Source of the DNA: Pseudoflavitalea rhizosphaerae | GTDB taxonomy: Bacteria; Bacteroidota; Bacteroidia; Chitinophagales; Chitinophagaceae | Direction of reading: 5' to 3' | DNA length: 64,000 bases | Assembly: GCF_003991355.1 (NCBI RefSeq) | Contig: NZ_RCSU01000012.1 | Span: forward strand, 158,218 to 222,217 | Shown here: positions 7,825 to 17,032 of the stretch, piece after piece | Numbering within the stretch: position 1 is the first letter of the stretch | How the letters are laid out: the number at the start of each line of letters is the position of its first letter | Made by a program: the position numbers and the translations under genes | The notes under the pieces: model-generated | What the model was told of the DNA's origin: nothing | Seen by the model: only the letters and a program-made list of their open reading frames with translations | Databases searched by the model: none

Positions 7825-9006
7825 ATGAGAAAAATCGTATCACTGGCAGTAGCGCTGACCTTTTGCTTTTATGGTTATGCACAAACCTGGAAAGAGCTTC
7901 ATTTCGGCTCCATCGTTGTAGATACGCACAACGATATTCTCACCACCGCCATCGAAAAAGGATACAGCTTCGATCAAAACCTCAAAGGCAAAACACATTC
8001 TGACCTTGCCCGCTTTGCCAAAGGCGGTATCGATGTTCAGATCTTTTCAATCTGGAGCGATGGCAGTTATACCCATGGCAAAGGTTTCCGCCGCGCCAAT
8101 CAACAGATCGATACACTCTATGCAGTACAGAAAAGGAATCCCGGCAAGATGACTATCGTTACCAATTCCAGAGAACTGATGCAGGCGGTGAAGGAACAGA
8201 AGCTCGCCGCCATGATCGGCGTGGAGGGAGGACATATGATCGAAGACAGGCTGGATTATCTCGACAGCCTTTTTATTCGCGGGGCCCGCTACCTCACACT
8301 CACCTGGAACAATTCCACCAGTTGGGCCAGCTCGGCAGCCGATGAATACAAAGGCAAACAACCTAAAGGTCTCAATGATTTCGGCAAACAAGTGGTGAAG
8401 CATATGAACCAGCTCGGTATGCTGGTAGACCTCAGCCATGTTGGAGAACAAACTTTTTGGGATGCCATCAATACCACTTCACAACCGGTAATCGTATCTC
8501 ACAGTTGCGCACATGCGATCTGTCCCGTTTCCCGCAACCTCACAGATGAACAGATCAAAGCCGTGGGTAAGAATGGTGGCGTGATCCACCTCAATTTCTA
8601 CTCCGGTTTCCTTGACAGCAGCTTCTTCAAAAAGAACCGCGAATTCAGACGCAAGCACCGCGCCGAAGCAGATTCACTTTTCGCCAGTGGAAAAGACACC
8701 AATACAGTAACCGAGTTACTGGCCGAAAAATATGCGAAAGACGCACAACAACTCCGTGCTCCCTTTTCTCTCCTTTTCGATCACCTGGACCATATCGTGA
8801 AACTGATCGGATCAGAACATGTAGGACTGGGCTCGGACTTCGATGGCATCACGTCAACACCGCAAAGACTGAATGATGTAACTGATTTTCCACTCATTAC
8901 CCGGGAACTGATCAGGAGAGGCTATACGCAGCAGCAGATCAAAGGCATATTAGGCGGCAATTTTCTTCGGCTATTCGAGACCGTTGAAACGGCCGCTCAC
9001 CCATAA
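7825..9006 (+). CDS. Exported membrane dipeptidase, peptidase family M19
   Basis: 393 residues. Start taken at ATG 7825 (MRKIVSLAVALTFCFYGYAQ, a good signal peptide); an upstream in-frame ATG at 7768 adds 19 residues without a reason. M19 zinc peptidases (renal dipeptidase family) cleave dipeptides, including those with a D-residue at the second position. Metal-site motifs in order: HxD in VVDTHNDIL, the glutamate of GVEGGHMIED, the histidines of VDLSHVGEQ and IVSHSCAHAI, and the aspartate of LGSDFDGI. All are intact. First gene of a plus-strand operon with a DUF1624 membrane protein and a D-aminoacylase, which suggests salvage of D-amino-acid peptides. Confidence 0.92.
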   Translation: MRKIVSLAVALTFCFYGYAQTWKELHFGSIVVDTHNDILTTAIEKGYSFDQNLKGKTHSDLARFAKGGIDVQIFSIWSDGSYTHGKGFRRANQQIDTLYAVQKRNPGKMTIVTNSRELMQAVKEQKLAAMIGVEGGHMIEDRLDYLDSLFIRGARYLTLTWNNSTSWASSAADEYKGKQPKGLNDFGKQVVKHMNQLGMLVDLSHVGEQTFWDAINTTSQPVIVSHSCAHAICPVSRNLTDEQIKAVGKNGGVIHLNFYSGFLDSSFFKKNREFRRKHRAEADSLFASGKDTNTVTELLAEKYAKDAQQLRAPFSLLFDHLDHIVKLIGSEHVGLGSDFDGITSTPQRLNDVTDFPLITRELIRRGYTQQQIKGILGGNFLRLFETVETAAHP

Positions 9007-9015
9007 ACCTTTACT

Positions 9016-10179
9016 ATGCAACCACTCGCTACATCCCGTAGCCGGATCATGTCTATCGATCTCCTTCGCGGAGTGATCATCGTGATCATGGCCATCGATC
9101 ACGTTCGTGATTTTTTCACCAACGTCAGGTTCGATCCAACGGACCTCACGCAGACCACACCGGGCTTGTTCTTCACCCGCTGGATCACGCATTTCTGTGC
9201 GCCGGTATTTATGTTCCTTGCAGGCACGGGTGCTTTTCTCTTTGGATTAAAAAGATCGAAAGCGGAATTATCGAAATTCCTGCTCTCACGCGGCCTCTTC
9301 CTGGTATTGATCGAATTCACCATTTCACATTTTGCCCTGCATTTCAATTTCCGCTATGATCTCATTCTCGCGATGGTGATCTGGGCGCTCGGCATGTGTA
9401 TGATCTTTCTTTCATTAATGGTGAAGCTGCCGCTGAAAGCGATCCTTATCATCAGTTTGTTGTTGATCGTTGGTCATAATGCACTGGATGGGATCAGTCC
9501 TGCTTCACTGGGCAGCGCCGGCTGGCTATGGAATATCCTGCATGTGCCTGGCTTCTTCCCACTGGGCGCCAATCACGGACTGGTGATCGGTTATCCGCTG
9601 ATACCCTGGGTGGGTGTGATGGGCGCAGGGTATGTGTTTGGAAAGTATTTTCAGCAGGATGCCGACCAAAGAAGAAAGATATTCATCCGGCTCGGACTGC
9701 TCCTTACAGTGCTATTCATCATCATCCGTTTCATCAATATTTATGGCGATCCGCAGCGATGGTCCACCCAATCATCTTCCCTGTACACTTTTCTATCTTT
9801 TCTGAATACCACCAAGTATCCGCCATCACTGGGTTTCCTGTTGATGACCTTAGGGCCCGCCATCTTTGCGCTGGGCTTGATGGAAAGAGCGAAAGGCCCA
9901 CTCACTGATTTTTTCCTGGTATATGGTAAAGTACCGATGTTCTTCTTTCTGACACATTTCTACCTGATCCATTTGATGGCGCTGATCACCGGAGTTATGC
10001 AGGGATACGATGCTTCAGCTTTCCTGAATTTCGTGAACAGCTTCCCGAAAGATTTCGGATTTGGCCTTGGTGGCGTTTACGCATATTGGGCAACGGTAGT
10101 TCTATTATTGTATTTTCCATGTAAATGGTATGGCAGGCTCAAAGCCGCCAGCAGAAACCCTTTATTGAGTTATATATGA
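9016..10179 (+). CDS. DUF1624/HGSNAT-type membrane acyltransferase
   Basis: 387 residues with about ten hydrophobic segments. The N-terminus RIMSIDLLRGVIIVIMAIDH has the D-LRG and D-H pattern of the heparan-alpha-glucosaminide N-acetyltransferase catalytic domain (DUF1624), followed by CAPVFMFLAGTGAFLFG. These inner-membrane proteins are thought to move acyl groups across the membrane on to sugars or amino groups. It lies 9 bp after the dipeptidase and overlaps the next gene by 4 bp (ATGA), so the three are translated from one message. The neighbours suggest an acylated amino compound as substrate; this is inference. Confidence 0.85.
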   Translation: MQPLATSRSRIMSIDLLRGVIIVIMAIDHVRDFFTNVRFDPTDLTQTTPGLFFTRWITHFCAPVFMFLAGTGAFLFGLKRSKAELSKFLLSRGLFLVLIEFTISHFALHFNFRYDLILAMVIWALGMCMIFLSLMVKLPLKAILIISLLLIVGHNALDGISPASLGSAGWLWNILHVPGFFPLGANHGLVIGYPLIPWVGVMGAGYVFGKYFQQDADQRRKIFIRLGLLLTVLFIIIRFINIYGDPQRWSTQSSSLYTFLSFLNTTKYPPSLGFLLMTLGPAIFALGLMERAKGPLTDFFLVYGKVPMFFFLTHFYLIHLMALITGVMQGYDASAFLNFVNSFPKDFGFGLGGVYAYWATVVLLLYFPCKWYGRLKAASRNPLLSYI

Positions 10180-11756
10180 AAATCATCCTCCCATTCATTT
10201 GTTTGTTAGTAGTGGTGGCGGCAAACGCACAAATGTCCTGTGACCTCCTGATCATAAATGGCAAGATCATAGACGGCACGGGCAATTCCTGGTTCTATGG
10301 AGATATTGCCGTGAAAGATGGTAAGATTATGGCAGTTGGCAAACTGTCTGGTTACACAGCAACCACTATTATTGATGCGAAGCAGCAGGTTCTTGCGCCA
10401 GGCTTCATTGATGTACATGGCCATATCGAAGGCGGCATCAAAGAAACCCCCACTGCCGACAATTACATTTTCGATGGTGTCACCACCGTGATCACCGGCA
10501 ACTGTGGCGGATCTGCAGCCAGTCTCGGAAAATTCTTTGCACAGGTAGACAGTATACATAGTTCCATCAACGTAGCTTCACTGGTTGGTCATAACACCGT
10601 TCGCGAACAGGTAATGAAGCGCGATAACAGACTGGCAACACCAGAAGAACAATCCCGCATGGACCAGTTGGTGGAAAAAGCCATGCAGGAAGGCGCTGTA
10701 GGATTATCCACCGGGCTGATCTATATCCCCGGCACATTTGCCAACACCGCAGAAGTAGTGAGTCTGGCAAAAGCTGCCGGCAAATACAACGGACTATACG
10801 CATCGCACATACGAAATGAGGAAAACGGCGTGGTGGATGCCATCAATGAAGCCATCCAGGTAGGGAAAGAAGCCAATGTTCCGGTGCAGATCTCACATTT
10901 CAAAGTGAGTGGCAGGGCCAGCTGGGGTAAATCCAATATCACACTCGGCCTTATCAAAGCCGTGAGGGATGAAGGTTATGATGTTACCATCGATCAATAT
11001 CCTTATACAGCCAGCAGCACCAACCTGGGCGTTCGACTTCCCGACTGGGCGCTTGCCGGCGGGCAGGACAGCCTGAAAGCAAGACTCCGCAATCCCGCCA
11101 TCCGGGCAGCAATCAAAAAAGGAATGCTGGAACAACTTGCCAAATACAAATACAAGAACTACAGCTACGCGGTAGTGGCCAATTTTTCTGCAGACAGCAG
11201 TTACAATGGTAAAAGCATTACCGAGATCAATAAGAAACTGGGAAGAAAACCGAAAGCCGCCTGGGAAGCAGAAACCATTATGGACATGATGGAAAAGGGA
11301 GGCGCGCAAATGGTTTATCATGGCATGAGCGAAGACGATGTGAAATACATCATGCAATATCCCTTCTGTATGGTAGGCGCAGACGCCGGTGTACCAAGCC
11401 CCGGAAAAGGAATGCCGCATCCAAGGGGATATGGCACCAATGCGAGGATCCTGGGCAGATACGTTAGAGACATGCAGGTAATTTCTCTGGAAGAAGCCAT
11501 CCGCAGAATGACATCACTCGCTGCGCAAAAGTTCCAGCTCACCAACAGGGGATTGCTGAAACCCGGAATGGCAGCAGATATCGTGATCTTTGATCCTGTT
11601 ACAGTGAATGATAAATCCACATTTGAACAACCACATCAATATTCGGTAGGCTTCAGCCATGTGATTGTGAATGGTGGCATTACGATGCAGGAGGGGAAGC
11701 ATACAGGGTTGCGTAAAGGACAACCCTTGTACGGGCCGGGAAAAACCAACCAGTAA
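10176..11756 (+). CDS. D-aminoacylase (N-acyl-D-amino-acid deacylase family), exported
   Basis: 526 residues from the ATG at 10176, which begins the signal peptide MKIILPFICLLVVVAANAQ and overlaps the previous stop as ATGA. Amidohydrolase fold: start of the barrel at DVHGHIEGG, the family hallmark VTTVITGNCGGS, ASHIRNE, QISHFKVSG, the metal-site aspartate in MVGADAGVPSPGKG, and the C-terminal beta domain around GMAADIVIFDPVTV. Known members remove N-acyl groups from D-amino acids; some act on D-glutamate or D-aspartate derivatives. Together with the M19 dipeptidase it points to recovery of peptidoglycan-derived D-amino acids outside the cytoplasm. Confidence 0.9.
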   Translation: MKIILPFICLLVVVAANAQMSCDLLIINGKIIDGTGNSWFYGDIAVKDGKIMAVGKLSGYTATTIIDAKQQVLAPGFIDVHGHIEGGIKETPTADNYIFDGVTTVITGNCGGSAASLGKFFAQVDSIHSSINVASLVGHNTVREQVMKRDNRLATPEEQSRMDQLVEKAMQEGAVGLSTGLIYIPGTFANTAEVVSLAKAAGKYNGLYASHIRNEENGVVDAINEAIQVGKEANVPVQISHFKVSGRASWGKSNITLGLIKAVRDEGYDVTIDQYPYTASSTNLGVRLPDWALAGGQDSLKARLRNPAIRAAIKKGMLEQLAKYKYKNYSYAVVANFSADSSYNGKSITEINKKLGRKPKAAWEAETIMDMMEKGGAQMVYHGMSEDDVKYIMQYPFCMVGADAGVPSPGKGMPHPRGYGTNARILGRYVRDMQVISLEEAIRRMTSLAAQKFQLTNRGLLKPGMAADIVIFDPVTVNDKSTFEQPHQYSVGFSHVIVNGGITMQEGKHTGLRKGQPLYGPGKTNQ

Positions 11757-12185
11757 CTGAGCCCGGCTGTGGAAGCCATGTTTTATAGTTGATGCCCGAT
11801 ACCAAGAGATCAGGTGTCATGGAATTCCGGGTGAAATTCCAGATATACGTTTCTTCGCTGAAAGCCGAACAAAAAACCGGACCATTGTTTTGTGCTTCTG
11901 AAAAACTTCATTTCAGGTCAGTCCTCCAGATATATTCCCGGTGTTTTTGCATGGATCTTCCATTTTCCACTAATGGTTCTGTTGAAGAGTAGCAGAAACC
12001 TGATGTATGTTCATGACTATTGACAGGCTGTATTCAAAAGCAGGCAGTCGGTCAGAATTAGCTTTTGGCTGTTATAATAACAAACTAACTTCCCTGAATT
12101 TCAGTAAAAAAAATCTCAGACGGCTACACACTGATATTAACGAAAAGCTCAGCTTCAACTCAAAAAACTCATTAATCCAGGCAAC
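11757..12185. other. Intergenic stretch without a supported gene
   Basis: About 430 bp. No credible gene: short open frames here lack signal, domain or codon bias. No terminator hairpin with T-run was found after the D-aminoacylase stop. Around 11792-11813 a stretch reading PDTKR in one frame resembles, at the DNA level, the first codons of the gene at 12186 (PDTKR at its residues 9-13), possibly a decayed partial duplication. Confidence 0.5.
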
Positions 12186-13481
12186 ATGATATCGCATACA
12201 GTTCCCATTCCCGACACCAAAAGAACAGATGGAGTAGGTATTTATTTTGGTCAGTTCTCAGACAATACAAAAAGCATACAGCAAATTCAATCCTACCGGA
12301 GAGCCATGAAGCTGATTGAAGAACAACAATACCTGGATGGTGTGGAAGCCTATTTCTGGTACCTGAAAGATGAACAGCTCAATAATGTAGTGTGGCAAAG
12401 GGAAGAAGACCAGCTCTCTTTTCTCGTATATCAGGGGCCTGTTATTGTGCGTGGAAATGTTTCCGGAAATATTTTAAAAGCTGAAGTCAATATCGGAAGC
12501 GTGGAGCAGCCTGATATTGGCCTGACAGACTACCTTCTCGCAGAGAACCACAAAAATTATTATTCCCGGTTTTCTCTGAACGGCAACCATATCAAAATGA
12601 ATATTGAACTGGATCTTAACCGGCAGGGAATATCATCTCTTCTTTATGAGAATCTGAGAGAACTTTCATTGCAGTCAGAAAAAGCATTCCGGCATATACA
12701 GGCATCCTTCCCGCAGATAATTCCCACCGATACTGCTACCGATATAAGTATTCCACATGCAGAAATAACAGTGAAATATAAATATTTCCGTAAATGGATT
12801 GAAGAAACATTGGAGTTATCTGCAGAACAAGATGTAACCGCAGAATCTGTTCTATACCGGACACTTGCATACAGGCTGGATTTTCTGCTGGCTCCTGAAG
12901 GGCTCCTGAAAAAAACGATCAACGACATACACTGGATCTACTTTACCAATGACGGCAGTAGTGAAGAATCCCGTAATCAAAAGATGGAACAGAAGTTCAG
13001 GCAATTGCTTGCCAAACCGGAAAACGAGATCACAAAATCTTTCTGCAGAACACTGTACACTTTCACCCAAAGAAGAAAACCCGCAGCAAACGAAGTGATG
13101 GATGTTCTGGACGAATTACAGGAAGATATTAGTTTTTATGCCGATAGTGAGCCGGAAGTGGTAAAAAACCTGTATCAGCAGGCTCCACTGAATATACAGT
13201 ATGTGTGCTCGATGGCAAGACCTTTTACAGATTTGTTTGTGGTATATATGCAGGTAATGTATTCAGATTATTTTAGAGACCTGGGTTTGCCTGCTTTCAG
13301 ATCCGATGATGGGAAAATAGAGGCCCTGAGTGTAAAAAAAGCAATTCGTAGCATAGAAGAATCCTGGCAGGCCACATACCCTGATTTCAGGTTCAATAAG
13401 GATGAAATAATTTATGATAGCCCTGGCTCATTCTATCCCTCATTCATTTATCAGCTGGCCTCTCAACAATTCGTTTTCTAG
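12186..13481 (+). CDS. Unknown cytosolic protein of a two-gene module, YbjN-like segment
   Basis: 431 residues, no signal peptide or membrane segment. Family not recognised. Residues about 60-190 have alternating strands and helices ending with LTDYLLAENHKNYYSRFSLN, which loosely resembles the YbjN/type III secretion chaperone-like fold, a fold I also suspect in its partner. Residues about 200-431 are mostly helical and acidic (DVLDELQEDISFYADSEPEV), ending in YPSFIYQLASQQFVF. It is 18 bp upstream of the pseudo-trypsin gene and surely co-transcribed with it. Codon use is more A+T-rich than in the D-aminoacylase before it. Molecular role unknown; a scaffold or chaperone partner of the pseudo-protease is a guess. 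Confidence 0.7.
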   Translation: MISHTVPIPDTKRTDGVGIYFGQFSDNTKSIQQIQSYRRAMKLIEEQQYLDGVEAYFWYLKDEQLNNVVWQREEDQLSFLVYQGPVIVRGNVSGNILKAEVNIGSVEQPDIGLTDYLLAENHKNYYSRFSLNGNHIKMNIELDLNRQGISSLLYENLRELSLQSEKAFRHIQASFPQIIPTDTATDISIPHAEITVKYKYFRKWIEETLELSAEQDVTAESVLYRTLAYRLDFLLAPEGLLKKTINDIHWIYFTNDGSSEESRNQKMEQKFRQLLAKPENEITKSFCRTLYTFTQRRKPAANEVMDVLDELQEDISFYADSEPEVVKNLYQQAPLNIQYVCSMARPFTDLFVVYMQVMYSDYFRDLGLPAFRSDDGKIEALSVKKAIRSIEESWQATYPDFRFNKDEIIYDSPGSFYPSFIYQLASQQFVF

Positions 13482-13499
13482 TACTCTAATAATTATTCA

Positions 13500-14594
13500 A
13501 TGGCAAATCAGGCAATCATATTTCAGTTCCAGGATGCGATGATGCAAGTGAAAGCACCGGAAAAAACACAGTCTGGGTTCTACCTTCAACAACACGGGCT
13601 GTTGGTAACATCTGCATTGGGACTGGAAACTGTAAGTGCAGTGAAGCTCTACGACAAAGCATTCAATGAATATTCGGCCCGTGTATTATACTGGGATGAA
13701 CTGCATGACCTCACCTTCCTGGAAGCTCCAGCCAACTGGCAGGGACCTGCTATTGTATTCGGAGACCCCTCAGTTCTTAAAGCAGGAGATAAAGTGGCTT
13801 CTGTTGGATTTGAAGCAGATGCGATTGAAGCATCGTTGACAGGAGTAATACTGGACCCCGTTTCAGAACAGGATGGTTTGAATTATATCCATGTAAATGC
13901 GGCTATCCATAACGGTAATACCGGCGGTCCGCTGGTTAACAACAAAGGTGAAGTGATAGGCGTGAATTCAGAAAAAATAGACGGCGGATATGATTATGGT
14001 TACGTGCTTCCCCTGAAATATCTCCAGGAAGCCCTGGATTTGTATAAACCGTATTACGGTAAAGTAACAGTGCGGTGCCCCCATTGCGGAGCGCTCGTTT
14101 TGCAGAAAGACCCGGATCCGGAACATTGCACAGCATGCGGAGAAGAAATCACATTCCCCCATCCTGAAGTGGTGCCTGTTGACACCATTCACACCTTTAT
14201 TGAAAAATCCATTCGTCAGGCAGGTAAGTCTGTTAGTAAGAGTAAGGTCGGGTTTGAATATTGGGCAATTCAGGAGGGAAGGGCGAAGATCAATATCGTG
14301 TACAGTTTCAAGAGTTATTTGGTAGTGATTGAATGTATACTGGCCAAAGCGCCCGCAGATCCGGAAAAAATAAATTCAATTAACAGGTTCCTGTTAGAGG
14401 AAAACGGACAGTTATCACATATCTCGTTATCTAAAACTAACAATTCAATTGTGCTCGGCACGATGTTCGATGAAAAAGACTTTGATGTATACACCGGTAC
14501 AAAAACGCTGATAAGCATGATAGAAAATGCAGACCGCTATATCGGACTGCTAACTGAAAAATATGGCTGCACTGCGGATACAGCAGCTCAATAA
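13500..14594 (+). CDS. Catalytically dead trypsin-like protein with zinc ribbon and YbjN-like tail
   Basis: 364 residues, no signal peptide. Residues about 18-185 follow the HtrA/S1C trypsin-like fold: the usual LVTNAHVV becomes LVTSALGL, so the catalytic histidine is L40; the aspartate is kept (D70 in ELHDLTFLE); the serine of GNSGGPL is T141 (GNTGGPLVNNKGEVIGV). With two triad residues lost it is probably a binding module. Then comes a four-cysteine zinc ribbon (C193, C196, C210, C213), and residues about 225-364 look YbjN/chaperone-like (RFLLEENGQLSHISLSKTNN, later ENADRYIGLL). Its end overlaps the convergent E1 gene by 7 bp. The domain order is uncommon in my knowledge. Confidence 0.75.
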   Translation: MANQAIIFQFQDAMMQVKAPEKTQSGFYLQQHGLLVTSALGLETVSAVKLYDKAFNEYSARVLYWDELHDLTFLEAPANWQGPAIVFGDPSVLKAGDKVASVGFEADAIEASLTGVILDPVSEQDGLNYIHVNAAIHNGNTGGPLVNNKGEVIGVNSEKIDGGYDYGYVLPLKYLQEALDLYKPYYGKVTVRCPHCGALVLQKDPDPEHCTACGEEITFPHPEVVPVDTIHTFIEKSIRQAGKSVSKSKVGFEYWAIQEGRAKINIVYSFKSYLVVIECILAKAPADPEKINSINRFLLEENGQLSHISLSKTNNSIVLGTMFDEKDFDVYTGTKTLISMIENADRYIGLLTEKYGCTADTAAQ

Positions 14595-16579
14595 GTAAGT
14601 AATTTCTTCACACACTCGTCCAGCCTCGCCTTCGCCAGGAAATTATTTTCCAGGTCAATATTGAAAGGGACGGGCGTATCGAGAGAAGCGCATCTCAAAA
14701 CAGGAGCATCGAGATGCTGAAAGCAATGCTCACTGATCCAGGCGCTGATCTCACCGCCAATACCGCCGGTGAGCGTGTCTTCATGCAGGATCATTACCTT
14801 TCCGGTTGCCAGAACTGATTCACGGATGGCATCATAATCCAATGGCAATAACGTACGTAGGTCGAGTATATCGATAGAGATATCCGGATTTGCGGCCGCA
14901 TATTGTTTTGCCCAATGCACACCGCTTCCATATGTGATGATGGAGATATCTGTTCCTTCCTGCACTTTCCTGGCTTTGCCGATGGGCGTTTCATAATATA
15001 CATCGGGAACGTCGCCGCTTACGCTTCTGTAAAGGGCTTTGTGCTCGAAGAACATCACAGGATTGGGATCGTTGATAGCGGCTATGAGTAAGCCTTTGGC
15101 ATCTTCAGGAGTAGAGGGGTATACCACTTTGAGACCGGGAGTATGCGTAAACCAGGCTTCATTGCTTTGTGAATGGAAAGGCCCGGCCCCAACTCCGCCG
15201 CCGGTTGGCATGCGTACCACTACATCGGCGGCATGGCCCCAGCGGTAATAGATCTTGGCCAGGTTATTTACGATCTGGTTGAAAGCCACAGACACAAAAT
15301 CCGCAAACTGCATTTCCACGATACCCTTGTAACCTTCCAAACTCAGGCCAAGTGCGGTCCCTATGATTGCGCTTTCGCAAATTGGAGTATTCCGCACCCG
15401 GCTCTTTCCGTATTTCTCTACAAACCCTTCGGTGATCTTGAAAGCGCCACCGTATTCGGCAATATCCTGTCCCATGATAACGAGATTCGGATGGCGTTCC
15501 ATGCTTTGGTCCAACCCTTCTTTCACGGCATCGATCAAACGAAGTTCATTTTTGTTTTCATCGTCCACCAAACTAACATCAGGCACATCGGTTTCCGGAA
15601 CAGGCGCGTATACATCGGCGAGCTCTTTATTGGTGTCTATCCTCACAGAAGCTGACTCCTGCGCCATCGCCAGTTCCACTTCGATATATTCCCTGATATT
15701 CTCTTTGATGCCAGCAATCCGGTCTTCAGGTATGATCTGCTCTTCCAGCAACCATTGTTCAAAACTCTTCACGGGATCTTTCTTCTCCCATTCTTCAAAC
15801 AGGTGTGGCGGAACATATTTAGTGCCGCTGGCTTCTTCATGACCCCGCATGCGGAATGTCATACATTCGATGAGATAGGGCTTTTGTTCGCGGATGCAGT
15901 ATTCACGTACGCCCTTGATGGTATCGTATACGGTGAGGATATTGTTACCGTCGATCTGAACGCCTTCCATACCGTAGCCGCGTGCGCGGTCTACCAGGTT
16001 CCCGCAACGGTATTGCTCACTAACGGGAGTGCTTAGTCCATAACCATTATTCTCAATAAGAAAAATTACAGGCAGGTCCCAAACAGCAGCAGTATTGAGG
16101 GCTTCATGAAAATCACCTTCGCTGGTGCCACCTTCGCCGGTGAAGGCAAGCGAAACTTTCTGTTCATTACGAAGTTTAGCCGCCAGCGACACGCCATCAG
16201 CAATGGCCAGTTGCGGACCGAGGTGACTGATCATGCCACAGATATGATGTGATTTATTGCCGAAGTGAAAGCTTCTTTCGCGCCCATTGCTGTAGCCGTC
16301 CTGACTGCCTTGCCATTGCCTGAAGAGTTTGCTGAGCGGCATGTTGCGGGTAGTGAACACACCGAGATTACGATGCAGTGGCATGATCCACTCATCTGGT
16401 TGCAGCGCCAGGGTGGCTCCTACTGCAATGGCTTCCTGGCCAATGCCGCTGAACCATTTTGAAATTCGTCCCTGCCTCAATAAGACCAGCATCTTTTCTT
16501 CAATCATGCGCGGAAGCAACAGGCTTCTGTAAAATTGGACCAATTGATCATTGCCCAGGTCTTTGCGATCGAATTGCAT
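14588..16579 (-). CDS. 2-oxoacid dehydrogenase E1, alpha and beta subunits fused
   Basis: 663 residues. Residues 1-about 320 are E1 alpha with the thiamine diphosphate motif (FTGEGGTSEGDFHEALNTA ... IENNGYGLS); about 345-663 are E1 beta (MGQDIAEYGGAFKITEGF, PICESAIIGTALGLSLEGYK, LHEDTLTGGIGGEISAWI). The enzyme decarboxylates a 2-oxoacid and passes the acyl group to an E2 lipoyl subunit. The one-chain alpha-beta layout is typical of Bacteroidota proteins annotated as branched-chain 2-oxoacid dehydrogenase E1. No E2 or E3 gene is nearby, so the substrate (2-oxoisovalerate or pyruvate) cannot be settled here. Cytosolic; a holin-like gene lies 36 bp upstream on the same strand. Confidence 0.9.
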   Translation of the reverse strand: MQFDRKDLGNDQLVQFYRSLLLPRMIEEKMLVLLRQGRISKWFSGIGQEAIAVGATLALQPDEWIMPLHRNLGVFTTRNMPLSKLFRQWQGSQDGYSNGRERSFHFGNKSHHICGMISHLGPQLAIADGVSLAAKLRNEQKVSLAFTGEGGTSEGDFHEALNTAAVWDLPVIFLIENNGYGLSTPVSEQYRCGNLVDRARGYGMEGVQIDGNNILTVYDTIKGVREYCIREQKPYLIECMTFRMRGHEEASGTKYVPPHLFEEWEKKDPVKSFEQWLLEEQIIPEDRIAGIKENIREYIEVELAMAQESASVRIDTNKELADVYAPVPETDVPDVSLVDDENKNELRLIDAVKEGLDQSMERHPNLVIMGQDIAEYGGAFKITEGFVEKYGKSRVRNTPICESAIIGTALGLSLEGYKGIVEMQFADFVSVAFNQIVNNLAKIYYRWGHAADVVVRMPTGGGVGAGPFHSQSNEAWFTHTPGLKVVYPSTPEDAKGLLIAAINDPNPVMFFEHKALYRSVSGDVPDVYYETPIGKARKVQEGTDISIITYGSGVHWAKQYAAANPDISIDILDLRTLLPLDYDAIRESVLATGKVMILHEDTLTGGIGGEISAWISEHCFQHLDAPVLRCASLDTPVPFNIDLENNFLAKARLDECVKKLLTY

Positions 16580-16615
16580 ACGGCATACAAATATGGAAGG
16601 TGAATGGAGTAAAGT

Positions 16616-16972
16616 CTATTGATCTGTGTTCCGCTCTTTATTGTCTTCCCTGTACAACATGGATGACACGATCGATAATAACAAAGAGAATAGCAACGCC
16701 CACCAGAAACCGTCCACCACAAAACCGGGGACCACTTTTTCCGCGAGCAGAATAATACAGGCATTGATTACGAACAGGAACAACCCGAATGTGACCAATG
16801 TGATGGGGAATGTAAGCAGAATGAGAATGGGTTTCAGTATGGCATTGAAAATGGCCAGCACAACAGCAAAGATGATGGCCGTCCAGAAAGTATCGATATG
16901 AACGCCGCTCAAAATATAAGAAAGTCCGAACGCGATAACGGAGGTAACTACTACCCGCATAATAAATTTCAT
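16616..16972 (-). CDS. Small holin-like membrane protein (phage holin superfamily IV)
   Basis: 118 residues with four hydrophobic segments: about 5-25, 28-50 (FWTAIIFAVVLAIFNAILKP), 55-75 and 85-110. The pattern NAILKPILILLTFPITLVTF is the hallmark of the widespread chromosomal 'phage holin family' (Phage_holin_4_2) membrane proteins. Despite the name these are ordinary chromosomal genes and no phage genes are nearby. Role unknown. The C-terminus is charged (YREDNKERNTDQ) and probably cytosolic. Confidence 0.85.
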   Translation of the reverse strand: MKFIMRVVVTSVIAFGLSYILSGVHIDTFWTAIIFAVVLAIFNAILKPILILLTFPITLVTFGLFLFVINACIILLAEKVVPGFVVDGFWWALLFSLLLSIVSSMLYREDNKERNTDQ

Positions 16973-17032
16973 AACTGCCGATTTACATCCGGGAGTTAAG
17001 TTACCAATATTTCCGTTATCCGGATCAGCTTT

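Noticed and set aside
12007..12189. 60-residue frame upstream of the unknown module
   Set aside because: A stretch that looks leucine-rich-repeat-like is too short and unsupported; overlaps the true start.
16616..16972. Holin gene as a sign of prophage
   Set aside because: The protein belongs to a chromosomal membrane family merely named after holins, and no phage genes are nearby.
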